A program made the position numbers and the translations under genes. Below are positions 1 to 8,649 of a stretch of DNA of 64,000 nt, piece after piece. Each line of letters begins with the position of its first letter. The stretch's first letter is position 1. The stretch comes from AP-15 sp963716115. Its GTDB lineage: Bacteria > Pseudomonadota > Alphaproteobacteria > ATCC43930 > CGMCC-115725. The notes under the pieces were generated by a model. It saw only the letters and a list, made by a program, of their open reading frames with translations. It did no database searches and had not been told where the DNA came from. The stretch covers positions 124,001 to 188,000 of the forward strand of contig CAVQSZ010000017.1 in the NCBI GenBank assembly GCA_963716115.1, read 5' to 3'.

Positions 1-497
1 CGGTGCAGGATGTCGCGGATGACCGCGCCCGAGGGCGAGGTGACGACCCCGATCACCTCCGGCAGATAGGGCAGCTTTTTCTTGCGCTCGGCCGCGAACA
101 GCCCCTCGGCGGCGAGCCGCCGGCGGCGATCTTCCAAGAGCTTCAACAGCGCGCCGACGCCGGCGAGCTCGATCGCGTCGATCACCAGCTGGTATTTCGA
201 GCGGCCGGGGAAGGTCGTCAGGCGCCCGACGCACACCACCTCCATGCCGTCCTCGGGCTTGACCGCGAGCCGCGTCGCGGTCATCCGCCAGCACACCGCG
301 TCGAGCACCGCCTCGCTGTCCTTGAGCGTCAGGTACCAATGGCCCGAGGCGTGCCGCTTGCAGCCCGAGACCTCGCCGCGCACGCGGACATAGCCGAAAT
401 TGTCCTCGATCGAGCGCTTGAGCGCCTGCGACAGCTCGGAGACGGTGTATTCGCCGAGGTTCGAGCCGGGCGGGGCGGCGGCCAGCAGGTCATCCAT
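1..497 (-). CDS. xseA: Exodeoxyribonuclease VII large subunit, partial (C-terminus outside window)
   Basis: The minus-strand frame opens with ATG at 497 (MDDLLAAAPPGSN...) and stays open to the window edge, so only about 165 N-terminal residues are present. They include the OB-fold nucleic-acid-binding domain of XseA: VSELSQALK near residue 19, then VRVRGEVSG, GHWYLTLKD and a VCVGRLTTFPGRSKYQL stretch, followed by KKKLPYLPEVIGVVTSPSGA, which opens the catalytic domain. With XseB the enzyme degrades single-stranded DNA to short oligonucleotides during repair. Identification rests on these well-known family blocks. Gene end and catalytic C-terminus cannot be seen. Confidence 0.93.
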   Translation of the reverse strand, partial: MDDLLAAAPPGSNLGEYTVSELSQALKRSIEDNFGYVRVRGEVSGCKRHASGHWYLTLKDSEAVLDAVCWRMTATRLAVKPEDGMEVVCVGRLTTFPGRSKYQLVIDAIELAGVGALLKLLEDRRRRLAAEGLFAAERKKKLPYLPEVIGVVTSPSGAVIRDILH

Positions 498-600
498 CCC
501 CTGATGATAGCCGAGCGCCGCGCCAAGCGCGATGCGGCGAGGCCGCCGGCGACCTGCTCCTTATCGGCTCCGCCGCGCCGGCGGGCGGCCTGGTCGTCGG

Positions 601-1329
601 TCAGCCGAGCAATTCGGGCAGCGAGAGGATGATCCGGTCGGGCCGGGTCGGGCAGCCGGGCGGCAGGCCGGCGGCGTAGCCGTCGTGCCAGATCGCGTAG
701 ATGCCGAGCCGCTGCGGCGCCTCGATCTCCCATTCGAGGTTGTCGCCGACCATCCAGGTGTCCTCGGGGCCGAATCCGAGGGCTTCCATGGCGTGGGTGT
801 AGGCGCGCTCCTCGGGCTTGCCGAAGCCGTGCTCGCCCTCGATCTGGATGTGGTCGAAGCGCCCCTCGAGGGCGAAGCGGGCGACCTTGGCGCGCTGCGG
901 CTCGGCGGCGCCGTTGGTGACCAGGGCCAGCCGCACCCCCTGCTCCTTCAGGCGGTCGAGGGTCTCGTGCGCGCCCGGGAACAGCTCGAGCTCGGCGTCG
1001 TGCAGCGCATTGTAGCGGTCGGCGAGCGCGTCGGTCACGGCGCGGCCGGGAACGGCATGGCCGTTGGCCGCCATTCCGGCGAAGGCGTCGGCGACGATGC
1101 GGCGGCGCGCCTCGCCGATCCGGTGGCGCCAGTGCTTGTGCCGCGCCGGGTCGGCCCACAGCCGGCACGAGCTTTCCTGGATCGCGGCGATCACCTCCTC
1201 CGGGCGCAATGGCGCGAGGCTGTCGGCGCAGGAGCCGATGATGCGCCGCCACTGCGACTGGGCCGGCCCGAAGGCGACCAGGATCGTGTCGTCCATGTCG
1301 AACAGGATGGCGCGCGGCAGCTTTGCCAT
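601..1329 (-). CDS. HAD-superfamily hydrolase
   Basis: A 242-residue protein starting with ATG at 1329. Motif I of the HAD fold, FDMDDT, lies near residue 10 with the nucleophilic and acid/base aspartates. Motif II is VTNG near 150, the motif III lysine is in the GFGKPEERAY stretch, and motif IV is the MVGDNLEWEIEAP block near 200. Members hydrolyse small phosphorylated metabolites; the substrate cannot be told from sequence. An insert of about 100 residues after motif I would form the cap domain. The start lies 4 bases past the stop of the preceding MBL hydrolase, so the two are probably co-transcribed. Confidence 0.88.
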   Translation of the reverse strand: MAKLPRAILFDMDDTILVAFGPAQSQWRRIIGSCADSLAPLRPEEVIAAIQESSCRLWADPARHKHWRHRIGEARRRIVADAFAGMAANGHAVPGRAVTDALADRYNALHDAELELFPGAHETLDRLKEQGVRLALVTNGAAEPQRAKVARFALEGRFDHIQIEGEHGFGKPEERAYTHAMEALGFGPEDTWMVGDNLEWEIEAPQRLGIYAIWHDGYAAGLPPGCPTRPDRIILSLPELLG

Positions 1330-1333
1330 CGGG

Positions 1334-2099
1334 TCAGCCGATCGCCGCCGGGGCCTGCGGCACGCTCTTCCAGAACCCGGCGTCGTGGCCGAAGAAGATG
1401 CGCGCGCCCCCGGCTTCGAGCCGGGCGAGGCGGTCGAGCGAGGCCAGCATCGCCGCGCGGTCGTGGACGCGTTGCGGCAATCGCCGCTCGCGCAGGGTGC
1501 GGCAGAAGTAGCAGGCGTCGGCGGCCAGCACGATATCGCCCGAGTGCGAGCCGCAGCTTCAGCGACTGATGGCCCGGCGTGTGGCCCCAGGTCGGCAGGC
1601 ACACCACACTGCCGTCGCCGAACAGGTCGTGCTCGCCCTCGACCCGGATCACCTTGTGGCCGAGGTCGAAATCGGCGCGGTTGTAGCCGTGCGCCGCGGC
1701 GAGGTCGGGGTCGATCCCGGCCTCCCACTCGCGCTGCTGCACGACCAGCGATGCGTTGGGGATCAGCGCGTTGCCGCCGACATGGTCGAAATGGAAATGC
1801 GAGTTGACGATCAGGTCGATCTTGGCCGGGTCGCGGCCGATCGCTTCGAGCCGCGCGCCGATCTCCTCGCCCGGCCGGTAATCGAACGAGAACAGACCGG
1901 CGATGCGCGGGCCGACGCGCGCCGCCGGGTCGTGTCGGCAATCCGGGTGCAGGCCGGTGTCGAACAGCACGCTGCCCTTCGGGTGCTCGATCAGATAGGC
2001 CGGGATCGGCAGCTCGGCGCGGCCCTCGCCGCCCTCCATCAAACGGCCGAGATCGCCGGTCAGCCGACCGCAGGTAAAAGCGTAGAGGGCGACGCTCAC
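1334..2099 (-). CDS. MBL-fold hydrolase, AHL-lactonase-like (apparent frameshift near 1548)
   Basis: The protein starts at GTG 2099, overlapping the upstream stop by 4 bases (GTGA). Residues about 98-106 carry the zinc-binding motif NSHFHFDHVGG, and GHTPGHQSLKLRL follows near 178. The frame then breaks at about position 1548. The C-terminal half continues one frame over as DIVLAADACYFCRTL... and ends IFFGHDAGFW at 1334. Both halves match the quorum-quenching-lactonase-like branch of metallo-beta-lactamases (about 255 residues if repaired), which hydrolyse lactones or esters. One extra base in the sequence would explain the break; a true mutation is the alternative. Substrate unknown. Confidence 0.8.
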
Positions 2100-2644
2100 G
2101 ACAGCCGCACGTTCGCGTCCTCGAACAGGCGCCGCGCCCCATCGAGGTCGAACGCCCGCTCGCGCAGGGTCTCAGGGTCCCATTCGCTGCGCGCCACGGC
2201 GAAGAAATCGCCGCCATAGACGTGGATCGCGCCGGTCAGCCGCGGCAGCGGGTTGGTCACGGTATGGATGATGTCGCGGCCGAGCGGCTCGGCGTCGCCG
2301 GGGCCGAGCGACTTCGCGCCGGCGGCCTCGATCCTGCCGGCCTCCTCGGGGATGCGGCGCCAGAAGATGTTGTCCTCGCGCCCGGTGTAGATGCCGATCA
2401 CCGCCCACATCAGGTGATTGTGCGGCATGATCGTCATGCCGGGGCCCCAGACGACGTTGAGCACGGTCAGATCGTCGGCCCGGTAGAGCGGCTCGATCCC
2501 GGCCCGGCGCGGCTCGCCCAGCCCGGCGAGGACGGCGGCGGGATCGGCGACGGCGCGCGCCACCACCTCGCGCGCCCCCTTGTGGGTCGGGTCGGCGGCG
2601 ACGGCGGCGCGACAATCGGCGACGAAACGGGCGGGATCGAACAC
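2096..2644 (-). CDS. Cysteine-dioxygenase-like cupin protein
   Basis: A 182-residue protein. The GTG start at 2644 is preceded by a good GAGGGAGG ribosome-binding site; the frame is open further upstream but without support. PHNHLMWAV near residue 75 and the IIHTVTNP stretch near 130 supply histidines of the kind that hold iron in cysteine-dioxygenase-type cupins (the double-stranded beta-helix family, COG5553-like). The function is probably a metal-dependent dioxygenase or a protein of similar fold; the substrate is not known. It sits between a 2OG oxygenase and the MBL hydrolase with which it overlaps by 4 bases, suggesting one minus-strand operon. Confidence 0.75.
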   Translation of the reverse strand: MFDPARFVADCRAAVAADPTHKGAREVVARAVADPAAVLAGLGEPRRAGIEPLYRADDLTVLNVVWGPGMTIMPHNHLMWAVIGIYTGREDNIFWRRIPEEAGRIEAAGAKSLGPGDAEPLGRDIIHTVTNPLPRLTGAIHVYGGDFFAVARSEWDPETLRERAFDLDGARRLFEDANVRLS

Positions 2645-2663
2645 GGCGCGCCTCCCTCTTCGG

Positions 2664-3708
2664 CTATTCGGCCGCCTCTGCCGCGGCCTCGGAGCGGTGC
2701 CCCTTCTGATGGAAATAATTGGCCCGGTAGAATTCCAGCACAAGCTCGCGGTAAATGGCCGGCGGATAGCGCGCCGGGTGGTCCGGGCCGATGCAGCTCG
2801 GCAGGCAGGCGATGACCGAATCCGGGCTCGGGCTGTGGAAATAGGCGATCGAGTAGCGGTCGGTCCCGGACTCGTTGAGGACGCCGTGCGGCGTCGACAA
2901 AAAGCGGTCGTTCGACCACCGCCGCATGATGTTGCCGAGATTGATCAGAAAGGTGCCGGGGATGACCGGCGGCGCGAACCACTCGCCTGAAGGCAGCCGC
3001 ACCGCCAGCCCCGGCACGTCGGTGCGGGCGAGCGCCGTCATAAAGCTGTTGTCGGTGTGCGGCGCCTGGCCAAAGGCGTTGTCCTCGGCCGATTGCTGCG
3101 GCGGGTAGTGCAGAAAGCGCAGGTTGGCGTGGCCCTCGCCGGCGAAAAAGGGCGCGAAGAAATCCGGCGCGACGCCGAGCGCCACGGCAAAGGCCGGCAG
3201 CATGCGGTCGCACATGGCGCCCAGCGCCGTGAAATAGGCCATCATGTCGGCGCGCAGCCCGGGCATCCCCGGCGGCCATTGGTTGCGCCCGCGCAACGGC
3301 GTGCCGGCGAGCACGTCCGGGTGGTCCGGGCCGCGGTCGTGGCTGACGAAAAAGCTCTCGTTCTGGTTCGGCCGCGTCGCCTTGTGCACGGTCGAGGCGC
3401 CTTGCACCGAGGCGTTGATCGGAAGGTAGCCGATATTGTTGTCGTTGAGCCTCAGCGCGAGCTTGTCGGCGAGCGGCCGGGCGTGGAAGCGGCGCGAGGC
3501 GGCAAAGGCGCGGTCGATCAGCTCTTGCGGCACACCGTGCCCGGCCGCGTAGAAGAACCCGACGCTCTCGCAGGCGTGCGCGACCTCGGCCGCGACCCGC
3601 TCCAGCGCTCCCGGCGCGCCGGCGAAGCACGGGACCGTAATCGATGACCGGGATCGTCCCGGCCGCCGCCTCCGGGTCCGCGACCCCGTGCTCCTTGAAG
3701 AGATGCAT
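2664..3708 (-). CDS. 2-oxoglutarate/Fe(II) oxygenase, isopenicillin-N-synthase family (apparent frameshift near 3640)
   Basis: ATG at 3708 follows a strong CGGAGGAG site and begins MHLFKEHGVADPEAA then IPVIDYGP, the usual opening of the IPNS/DIOX family. At about 3640 the frame shifts by one base, and the rest continues as CFAGAPGALERVAAEVAHAC. The iron-binding HTD (APHTDNSF) lies in the middle. The distal histidine is in STPHGVLN, and the 2OG-binding arginine is likely in the DRYSIAYF block after it. Repaired length is about 347 residues, normal for the family. The gene sits just downstream of a cyclopropane-fatty-acid synthase gene. The substrate is unknown. Confidence 0.82.
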
Positions 3709-3739
3709 CCCGCTCCTCCGCTCCAGGCCGCAACCGCCG

Positions 3740-4969
3740 CTACGAGACCAGCCGCTCGGCTGCGGCGGCGTGGCTGCGCTCCCAATCCGGCATGTAGTCG
3801 CGGGTGATCGGCACCGAGTCGACCGCCTTGGCGAGCTGCATTTGAAAGACAAGGTGTCCGCTCCGCCGAAAGGCGACCTCGGACCCGACCAGATACATCT
3901 CCCACATCCGGCAGAAGCGCTCGTCGTAGATCGCGCGCAGGCGGTCGCGATTGCGCTCGAACCGCCGCCGCCAGGCCCGCAGGGTCTCGGCATAATGCAG
4001 GCGCAGAACCTCGATGTCGGTGATCCACAGCCGCAACCGCTCGGCCACCGGGACGACCTCGGAAAGGGCCGGCGCGTAGCCCCCGGGAAAGATGTATTTG
4101 CGGATCCAGGGGTGGGTCGAGCCCGGCCCGTCCATCCGGCCGATCGAATGCAGCAGCGCCACGCCGTCCGGCGCCAACAGCGCTTTCAGCTGGGCGAAGA
4201 ACGCGCCGTAATGGTTGATGCCGACATGCTCGAACATGCCGACCGAGACGATGCGGTCGTAATGCCCCCCCTCCTCGCGATAGTCGCGCAGGAAGAACCT
4301 GACCCGATCGGAGAGCCCGGCCTGGGCGGCGCGCCGCGTCGCCACCTTGTGCTGCTCGACCGAGAGGGTGAGCCCCGTCACGTCGGCGCCGCATTCGCCG
4401 GCGAGGTAGAGGGCGAGGCCGCCCCATCCCGAGCCGATGTCGAGCACCTTGTGGCCGGGGCGAAGCAGCAGCTTGGCTGCGATGTGGCGCTTTTTGTCGA
4501 GCTGCGCGGTTTCGATGTCCTCGTCGCCGTCGTGGAAATAAGCGCAGGAATATTGCCGGTCCCGATCGAGGAACAGCTCGTAGAGCTGGTCCGACAGGTC
4601 GTAGTGGTGGGCCGCGTTTTGCCGGGCGCGGGAGAGGGGGTTGTATTGATGGAGCCGGCGCAGAAAGGCGAACGAGCCATCCAGTAGGCGAGCAAGAAAT
4701 CCCGGGGGCAAAGCCTCGAGATTCTCCGCCAGAAGGTCGATCAAATCATAGAGCTCGCCTTCCTCGATCGTCAGCGTCCCGTCCATAAAGGCTTCGGGCA
4801 AATAGAGGCGCGGCCTGACCAGAAGCTTCCAGTGCAACGCCGGATCGTGAAGGCGGATCGCGACGCTGGCGCCGGGGGACCCGGAAAAGCCATGGATCGT
4901 TCCGGCCGCATCGATGACGCGGAGCCGGCCAATGGTGATGATTCGCTCGAACAGGCGCTCCAGCAGCAT
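3740..4969 (-). CDS. cfa: Cyclopropane-fatty-acyl-phospholipid synthase family methyltransferase
   Basis: A 409-residue protein from ATG 4969. The N-terminal 90 residues (lipid-binding region) are followed by YDLSDQLYELFLD, the conserved substrate-site motif, then YSCAYF and the SAM-binding glycine motif VLDIGSGWGGLALYLA near residue 175. VSVGMFEHVG and HPWIRKYIFPGGYAP are further family signatures. The enzyme transfers a methylene group from S-adenosylmethionine to unsaturated acyl chains in membrane phospholipids. No clear ribosome-binding site precedes this start, but no better start was found. It is followed on the same strand by the 2OG oxygenase 31 bases downstream. Confidence 0.9.
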   Translation of the reverse strand: MLLERLFERIITIGRLRVIDAAGTIHGFSGSPGASVAIRLHDPALHWKLLVRPRLYLPEAFMDGTLTIEEGELYDLIDLLAENLEALPPGFLARLLDGSFAFLRRLHQYNPLSRARQNAAHHYDLSDQLYELFLDRDRQYSCAYFHDGDEDIETAQLDKKRHIAAKLLLRPGHKVLDIGSGWGGLALYLAGECGADVTGLTLSVEQHKVATRRAAQAGLSDRVRFFLRDYREEGGHYDRIVSVGMFEHVGINHYGAFFAQLKALLAPDGVALLHSIGRMDGPGSTHPWIRKYIFPGGYAPALSEVVPVAERLRLWITDIEVLRLHYAETLRAWRRRFERNRDRLRAIYDERFCRMWEMYLVGSEVAFRRSGHLVFQMQLAKAVDSVPITRDYMPDWERSHAAAAERLVS

Positions 4970-5042
4970 CGCGACGTGACCGAACAGGGAATCGACACGC
5001 CCAACTATCGTCCAAGCACCGGGGCAAAGACAAGGCTCGGCG

Positions 5043-5618
5043 TCAACGCGCGCCTTCCTCGCCGGCCGCGCGCGCGGGCTCGGCCGCGCCGCCGACCCGG
5101 TCGTCCTCGTCCTCGTCCTCGTCGCGCAGGCGCAGCGGGTCGATGCCCCTCGCCTGCATGTCGGCTTCCTCGGCCGATTGCGCGACGTTGACGGTGACGG
5201 TGACCGAGACTTCCGGGTGCAGCACAACCCGCACCGGGTGGAGGCCGAGGGTCTTGATCGGCCGTTCGAGCACGACCTGGTGCTTCTCGATCGTGAAGCC
5301 CGCCGCGGTGACCGCATCGGAGACGTCGCGGGCCGAGACTGAGCCGTAGAGCTGCCCGCTCTCGCCCGCCTGGCGAACCAGCACCACCATCAGCCCTTCG
5401 AGCCTGGCGCCGATTTCGCCGGCCTCGGACCGGCGCACCAGGTTGTTGGCCTCGAGCTGAGCGCGCTGGGTCTCGAAATAGGCGAGGTTCTCCTTGGTCG
5501 CGCGCATCGCCTTCTTCTGCGGCAACAGGTAATTGCGGGCGAAGCCCGGCCTGACCTTGACCAGCTGCCCCATCTGGCCGAGCTTCTCGACGCGCTCGAG
5601 CAGGATCAGTTCAACCAT
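5043..5618 (-). CDS. rplI: 50S ribosomal protein L9
   Basis: A 191-residue protein. ATG 5618 is preceded by TTGGAGGAAAAATCG. The L9 signature MVELILLERVEKLGQMG...VKVRPGFARNYLLP opens the protein, followed by a long helix and a C-terminal domain with LYGSVSARDVSDAV and HPEVSVTVTVNV. About 40 extra C-terminal residues are highly charged (DEDEDEDD) and typical of alphaproteobacterial L9. It binds 23S rRNA in the large subunit. It is the last gene of the rpsF-rpsR-DUF2232-rplI operon and its start overlaps the end of the DUF2232 gene. Confidence 0.97.
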   Translation of the reverse strand: MVELILLERVEKLGQMGQLVKVRPGFARNYLLPQKKAMRATKENLAYFETQRAQLEANNLVRRSEAGEIGARLEGLMVVLVRQAGESGQLYGSVSARDVSDAVTAAGFTIEKHQVVLERPIKTLGLHPVRVVLHPEVSVTVTVNVAQSAEEADMQARGIDPLRLRDEDEDEDDRVGGAAEPARAAGEEGAR

Positions 5619-6555
5619 CGATTTTTCCTCCAAGAGACCGGGGCCCGGCAATCCGCCGCCGCAGCCCGAGCGGCGAATCGAGCACGCCCAGCAGGGCGAT
5701 CAGCAGCAGCGGCCAGCCGAACAGCCCGGCCACGACGTAAAAGCTGACGAGCGGCACCGCCGGCCGCGCAAACCGGCGCGCCAAGGTGTGCAGCACCGCC
5801 AGCCCCGCCAGGCAGAGCGGGACGCCCAGCACAATCATCACGTTGACGCCGACATAGCGCGCCGCCCCGCCGAACGCCGTGGCGACCGCGGCCAGCGCGA
5901 GGAGCGCCGGGATCCAGATCGGCAGGCTCAGCGCCGCGATATCGAGGGACGGCCGCCAGCTCGCGCCGAATCGGGCGAGCACGCCCTGCGCGAGGCTGCC
6001 GTTCCCGACCGCCATCACCATCCACGAGCCGGCGACGACGCCGGGCATGACCTGCGCGAGAAATTCGGCGAGCGCCTCGCGGTCGGCGGCTTTCTCGTCG
6101 ACCAGCCCGCCGAGCGCCGGGGTCAGCGCCTCGCGCAGCAGGGAGCGTATCCCGTCTTGCCCGCCGAGCAGGTAGAGGGCGACGCCGATCCCCACCAGGC
6201 CGAGCCCGGTCAGCCACGCCGTCAACAGGCCGGGCGGATACCATTCGACCGCGCCGTCGGCGTCGGCCCGCGCCAGCAGGGCCTGCCGCACCAAGAGGAC
6301 GACCGGCGCCGCGTTGAGGCCGATGAAGAGGGCCGCCGCCATGATGTCGCTCGCCGCCAGCAGCACCAGCGCCGCCGCGAGGCCGGCGAGCGCCGCCGCC
6401 CCGGCCCCGAGCCACAGCCCGGCGACGAACAGCGGCAGCTGGGTCACGTAGACCAGGATCAGCGAGCCGGGCGAGCCGTTGAGCGCCAGAAAATACGGCA
6501 GGGCGCCGAGCGCCCCGCAGAGCGCCGCGACCCCGACAAAGCCGAGCCGGCCCAT
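5611..6555 (-). CDS. DUF2232 family integral membrane protein
   Basis: A 314-residue, very hydrophobic protein with about eight predicted membrane segments, for example LGFVGVAALCGALGALPYFL at the start and LILVYVTQLPLFVAGLW next. It matches the DUF2232 proteins regularly found between rpsR and rplI in alphaproteobacteria; their function is not established, and a transport or substrate-binding role has been suggested for the fold. Its 3' end overlaps the rplI start by 8 bases, so translation is probably coupled. ATG 6555 was chosen because the membrane segment begins at once. Confidence 0.85.
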   Translation of the reverse strand: MGRLGFVGVAALCGALGALPYFLALNGSPGSLILVYVTQLPLFVAGLWLGAGAAALAGLAAALVLLAASDIMAAALFIGLNAAPVVLLVRQALLARADADGAVEWYPPGLLTAWLTGLGLVGIGVALYLLGGQDGIRSLLREALTPALGGLVDEKAADREALAEFLAQVMPGVVAGSWMVMAVGNGSLAQGVLARFGASWRPSLDIAALSLPIWIPALLALAAVATAFGGAARYVGVNVMIVLGVPLCLAGLAVLHTLARRFARPAVPLVSFYVVAGLFGWPLLLIALLGVLDSPLGLRRRIAGPRSLGGKIDG

Positions 6556-6587
6556 GCCGGCGCCGCCACCCGCCCGCTGCACCCCGC

Positions 6588-6854
6588 TTACTTCACCATG
6601 TAGGGCAGCAGGCCGAGAAACCGCGCGCGCTTGATCGCCTGGGCGAGCTCGCGCTGCTTCTTGGTCGAGACCGCGGTGATGCGGCTGGGGACGATCTTGC
6701 CGCGCTCGGAAACAAAGCGCTGCAGCAGCTTCACATCCTTGTAGTCGATCTTGGGCGCGTTCGGCCCGGAGAACGGGCACGACTTGCGCCGCCGAAAAAA
6801 CGGGCGCCGGGCCGCGGCTCCGCGCGCCGCCCCGCCGGCCGACTGGCTTTCCAT
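6588..6854 (-). CDS. rpsR: 30S ribosomal protein S18
   Basis: An 88-residue protein starting one base after the rpsF stop. The S18 core is clear: RRRKSCPFSG, IDYKDVKLLQRFVSERGKIVPSRIT and KKQRELAQAIKRARFLGLLPY. It binds 16S rRNA next to S6 in the platform of the small subunit. The CPFSG segment retains one cysteine of the ancestral zinc-type S18. Confidence 0.98.
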   Translation of the reverse strand: MESQSAGGAARGAAARRPFFRRRKSCPFSGPNAPKIDYKDVKLLQRFVSERGKIVPSRITAVSTKKQRELAQAIKRARFLGLLPYMVK

Positions 6855-7349
6855 CTAGGCCCCCACCGGCTCGGCGACGGGCCGCTCGGCCACGGGTCGC
6901 TCGGCCACGGGTCGCTCGGTAACCGGCCGCTCGGTGACCGGCCGCTCGGCGCGCTCGGGTGGCGGCGGGCGCTCGCCGCCGCCGTCGCGATCCCGGTCGC
7001 CGCGCCGCCCGCGATCGTCGCGGCTGCCGCGGCTCTGCATCACCGCCGAGGGCCCCTCGTCGAGGGCATCGACCCGGATCGTCAGGTAGCGGATCACGTC
7101 CTCGTTGATCCGCATCGTGCGCTCGAGCTCGGCGACCGCCGCCGGCGGCGCCGCGAGGTTGAAGAGCACAAAATGGCCCTTGCGGTTCTTCCGCATCCGA
7201 TAGGTCAGATTGCGCAGACCCCAATACTCGCGCTTCTTGACCTCGCCGCCATTGTCGGCGACCAGCTGGGTGAAGCTGTCGGCGAGGGCGTCGACCTGCG
7301 CGCCGGAGATGTCCTGGCGCGCGATGAACACATTCTCGTATAGAGGCAT
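6855..7349 (-). CDS. rpsF: 30S ribosomal protein S6 with extended repeat tail
   Basis: A 164-residue protein. The first 95 residues are a normal S6 domain (MPLYENVFIARQDIS, YWGLRNLTYRMRKNRKGHFVLFNL). The rest is a charged extension (DDRGRRGDRDRDGGGE) that ends in five hexapeptide repeats of the type RPV(T/A)E, encoded by near-identical 18-base units at about 6865-6950. S6 pairs with S18 on the 16S platform. It is the first gene of the ribosomal operon, behind the promoter at 7440-7467. Confidence 0.97.
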   Translation of the reverse strand: MPLYENVFIARQDISGAQVDALADSFTQLVADNGGEVKKREYWGLRNLTYRMRKNRKGHFVLFNLAAPPAAVAELERTMRINEDVIRYLTIRVDALDEGPSAVMQSRGSRDDRGRRGDRDRDGGGERPPPPERAERPVTERPVTERPVAERPVAERPVAEPVGA

Positions 7350-7439
7350 TTCCAGCGCTGTCCCTTATGGCTGATGAAGGCCCGGAGCGTTGCCGCCAAA
7401 GCGGGCCGAGCCGGCGGCGCCGGCAAGGGTCGAGGGCGC

Positions 7440-7467
7440 ACTATACAGAAACCCTCGCCGCCGACAA
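7440..7467 (-). promoter_or_regulatory. Probable sigma-70-type promoter of rpsF operon
   Basis: On the minus strand TTGTCG (7467-7462) and TATAGT (7445-7440) are separated by 16 bases. Both match housekeeping promoter elements well. Transcription would begin near 7433, giving an rpsF leader of about 84 bases. That leader contains GC-rich inverted segments (CCGGCGCCGCCGG) that could hold the S6:S18 autoregulatory site known in other bacteria; this last point is a guess. Confidence 0.6.
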
Positions 7468-7599
7468 GATTGCCGCCGGCGCCGCCATCTTAACTCGGGC
7501 GGCGTCTTGACTCGGGCGGCGACCCGGCTGATGAGAACAGCGCCGGATCGGCGGGCCCGCCGCCGGGGCCGGGACGTTGCGGCAGGGGAGCGGTTCCGC

Positions 7600-8556
7600 A
7601 TGAGGCGCGCGTTTGTGTTTCCGGGCCAGGGCTCGCAGGCGGTCGGCATGGGGCGCAGCCTGGCCGACGCCTTTCCCGCGGCGCGCCGCCTCCTCGACGA
7701 GGTGGACGACGCGCTGGCGCAGCACCTCTCGCGGCTGATGTTCGAGGGTCCGGAGAGCGATCTGAGGCTGACCGAAAACGCCCAGCCGGCGCTGATGGCG
7801 GCGAGCCTGGCGGCGATCCGCGTGCTCGAGGCGGAAGGCGGGCTCGACTGGACCCGGCATGTCGCCTATGTCGCCGGGCATTCGCTCGGCGAATATTCGG
7901 CGCTGGCGGCGGCGCGCGCGCTCCGAATCGGCGACGCGGCGCGGCTTCTCAAGCTTCGCGGGCAGGCGATGCAGAAGGCCGTCCCGGTCGGCGAGGGAGC
8001 GATGGCGGCGCTGCTCGGGCTCGATGTCGAGGCCGCCCGCGCCGTCGCCGCCGAGGCCGGCCGCGGCGCCGCCGGCGCGGCGCAGGTCTGCGCGGTGGCG
8101 AACGACAACGCCCCGGGCCAGGTCGTGGTCAGCGGCCATCGCGACGCCGTCGAGCGGGCGACCGCGATCGCCCGCGACCGCGGGGCGCGGCGCTCGATCG
8201 TCCTGCCGGTCAGCGCCCCGTTTCATTCGCCGCTGATGGCCCCCGCCGCCGCGGCGATGCGAACGGCGCTCGACGAGGTCGGCTGGCGCGAGCCCCTGGC
8301 GCCGCTCGTCGCCAACGTCTCGGCGGCCGCGGTCAGCGATCTGGGCGAGATCAGGCGAGGGCTCGTCGAGCAGGTGACGGCGATGGTGCGGTGGCGCGAA
8401 AGCATCCTGTTCCTGGCCGCCGCCGGGGTCGAGGAGGTGGTCGAGATCGGCTCGGGGCGGGTGCTTTCCGGGCTCAACAAACGGATCGCCCCGGAGCTCG
8501 CCGGCCGCTCGGTCGGCGCCGCCGCCGAGGTCGCCGCGCTGATCGCCGAGCTGTAG
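7600..8556 (+). CDS. fabD: Malonyl-CoA:ACP transacylase
   Basis: A 318-residue protein. ATG 7600 follows AGGGGAG. Hallmarks are FVFPGQGSQ at residue 5, the nucleophile elbow GHSLGEYSAL with Ser95, and the His of the catalytic pair in SAPFHSPLM. It loads malonyl groups from CoA to acyl carrier protein in the cytoplasm, the first committed transfer of type II fatty-acid synthesis. It heads the fabD-fabG-acpP-fabF cluster and is divergent from rpsF. Confidence 0.97.
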   Translation: MRRAFVFPGQGSQAVGMGRSLADAFPAARRLLDEVDDALAQHLSRLMFEGPESDLRLTENAQPALMAASLAAIRVLEAEGGLDWTRHVAYVAGHSLGEYSALAAARALRIGDAARLLKLRGQAMQKAVPVGEGAMAALLGLDVEAARAVAAEAGRGAAGAAQVCAVANDNAPGQVVVSGHRDAVERATAIARDRGARRSIVLPVSAPFHSPLMAPAAAAMRTALDEVGWREPLAPLVANVSAAAVSDLGEIRRGLVEQVTAMVRWRESILFLAAAGVEEVVEIGSGRVLSGLNKRIAPELAGRSVGAAAEVAALIAEL

Positions 8557-8649
8557 GAGCGCGACGTCTTGGTCGGACCCGATGCGGCCCGTGGGCTGAC
8601 GGCGTGTCGCGCCAACCGCCTTTGACGACGCCGGGAGGCAAGCCCGAGC

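Noticed and set aside
6855..6960. Tandem units resembling a short CRISPR-like array
   Set aside because: The units are in frame within rpsF, 18 bases long and without spacers; no cas genes are in the window.
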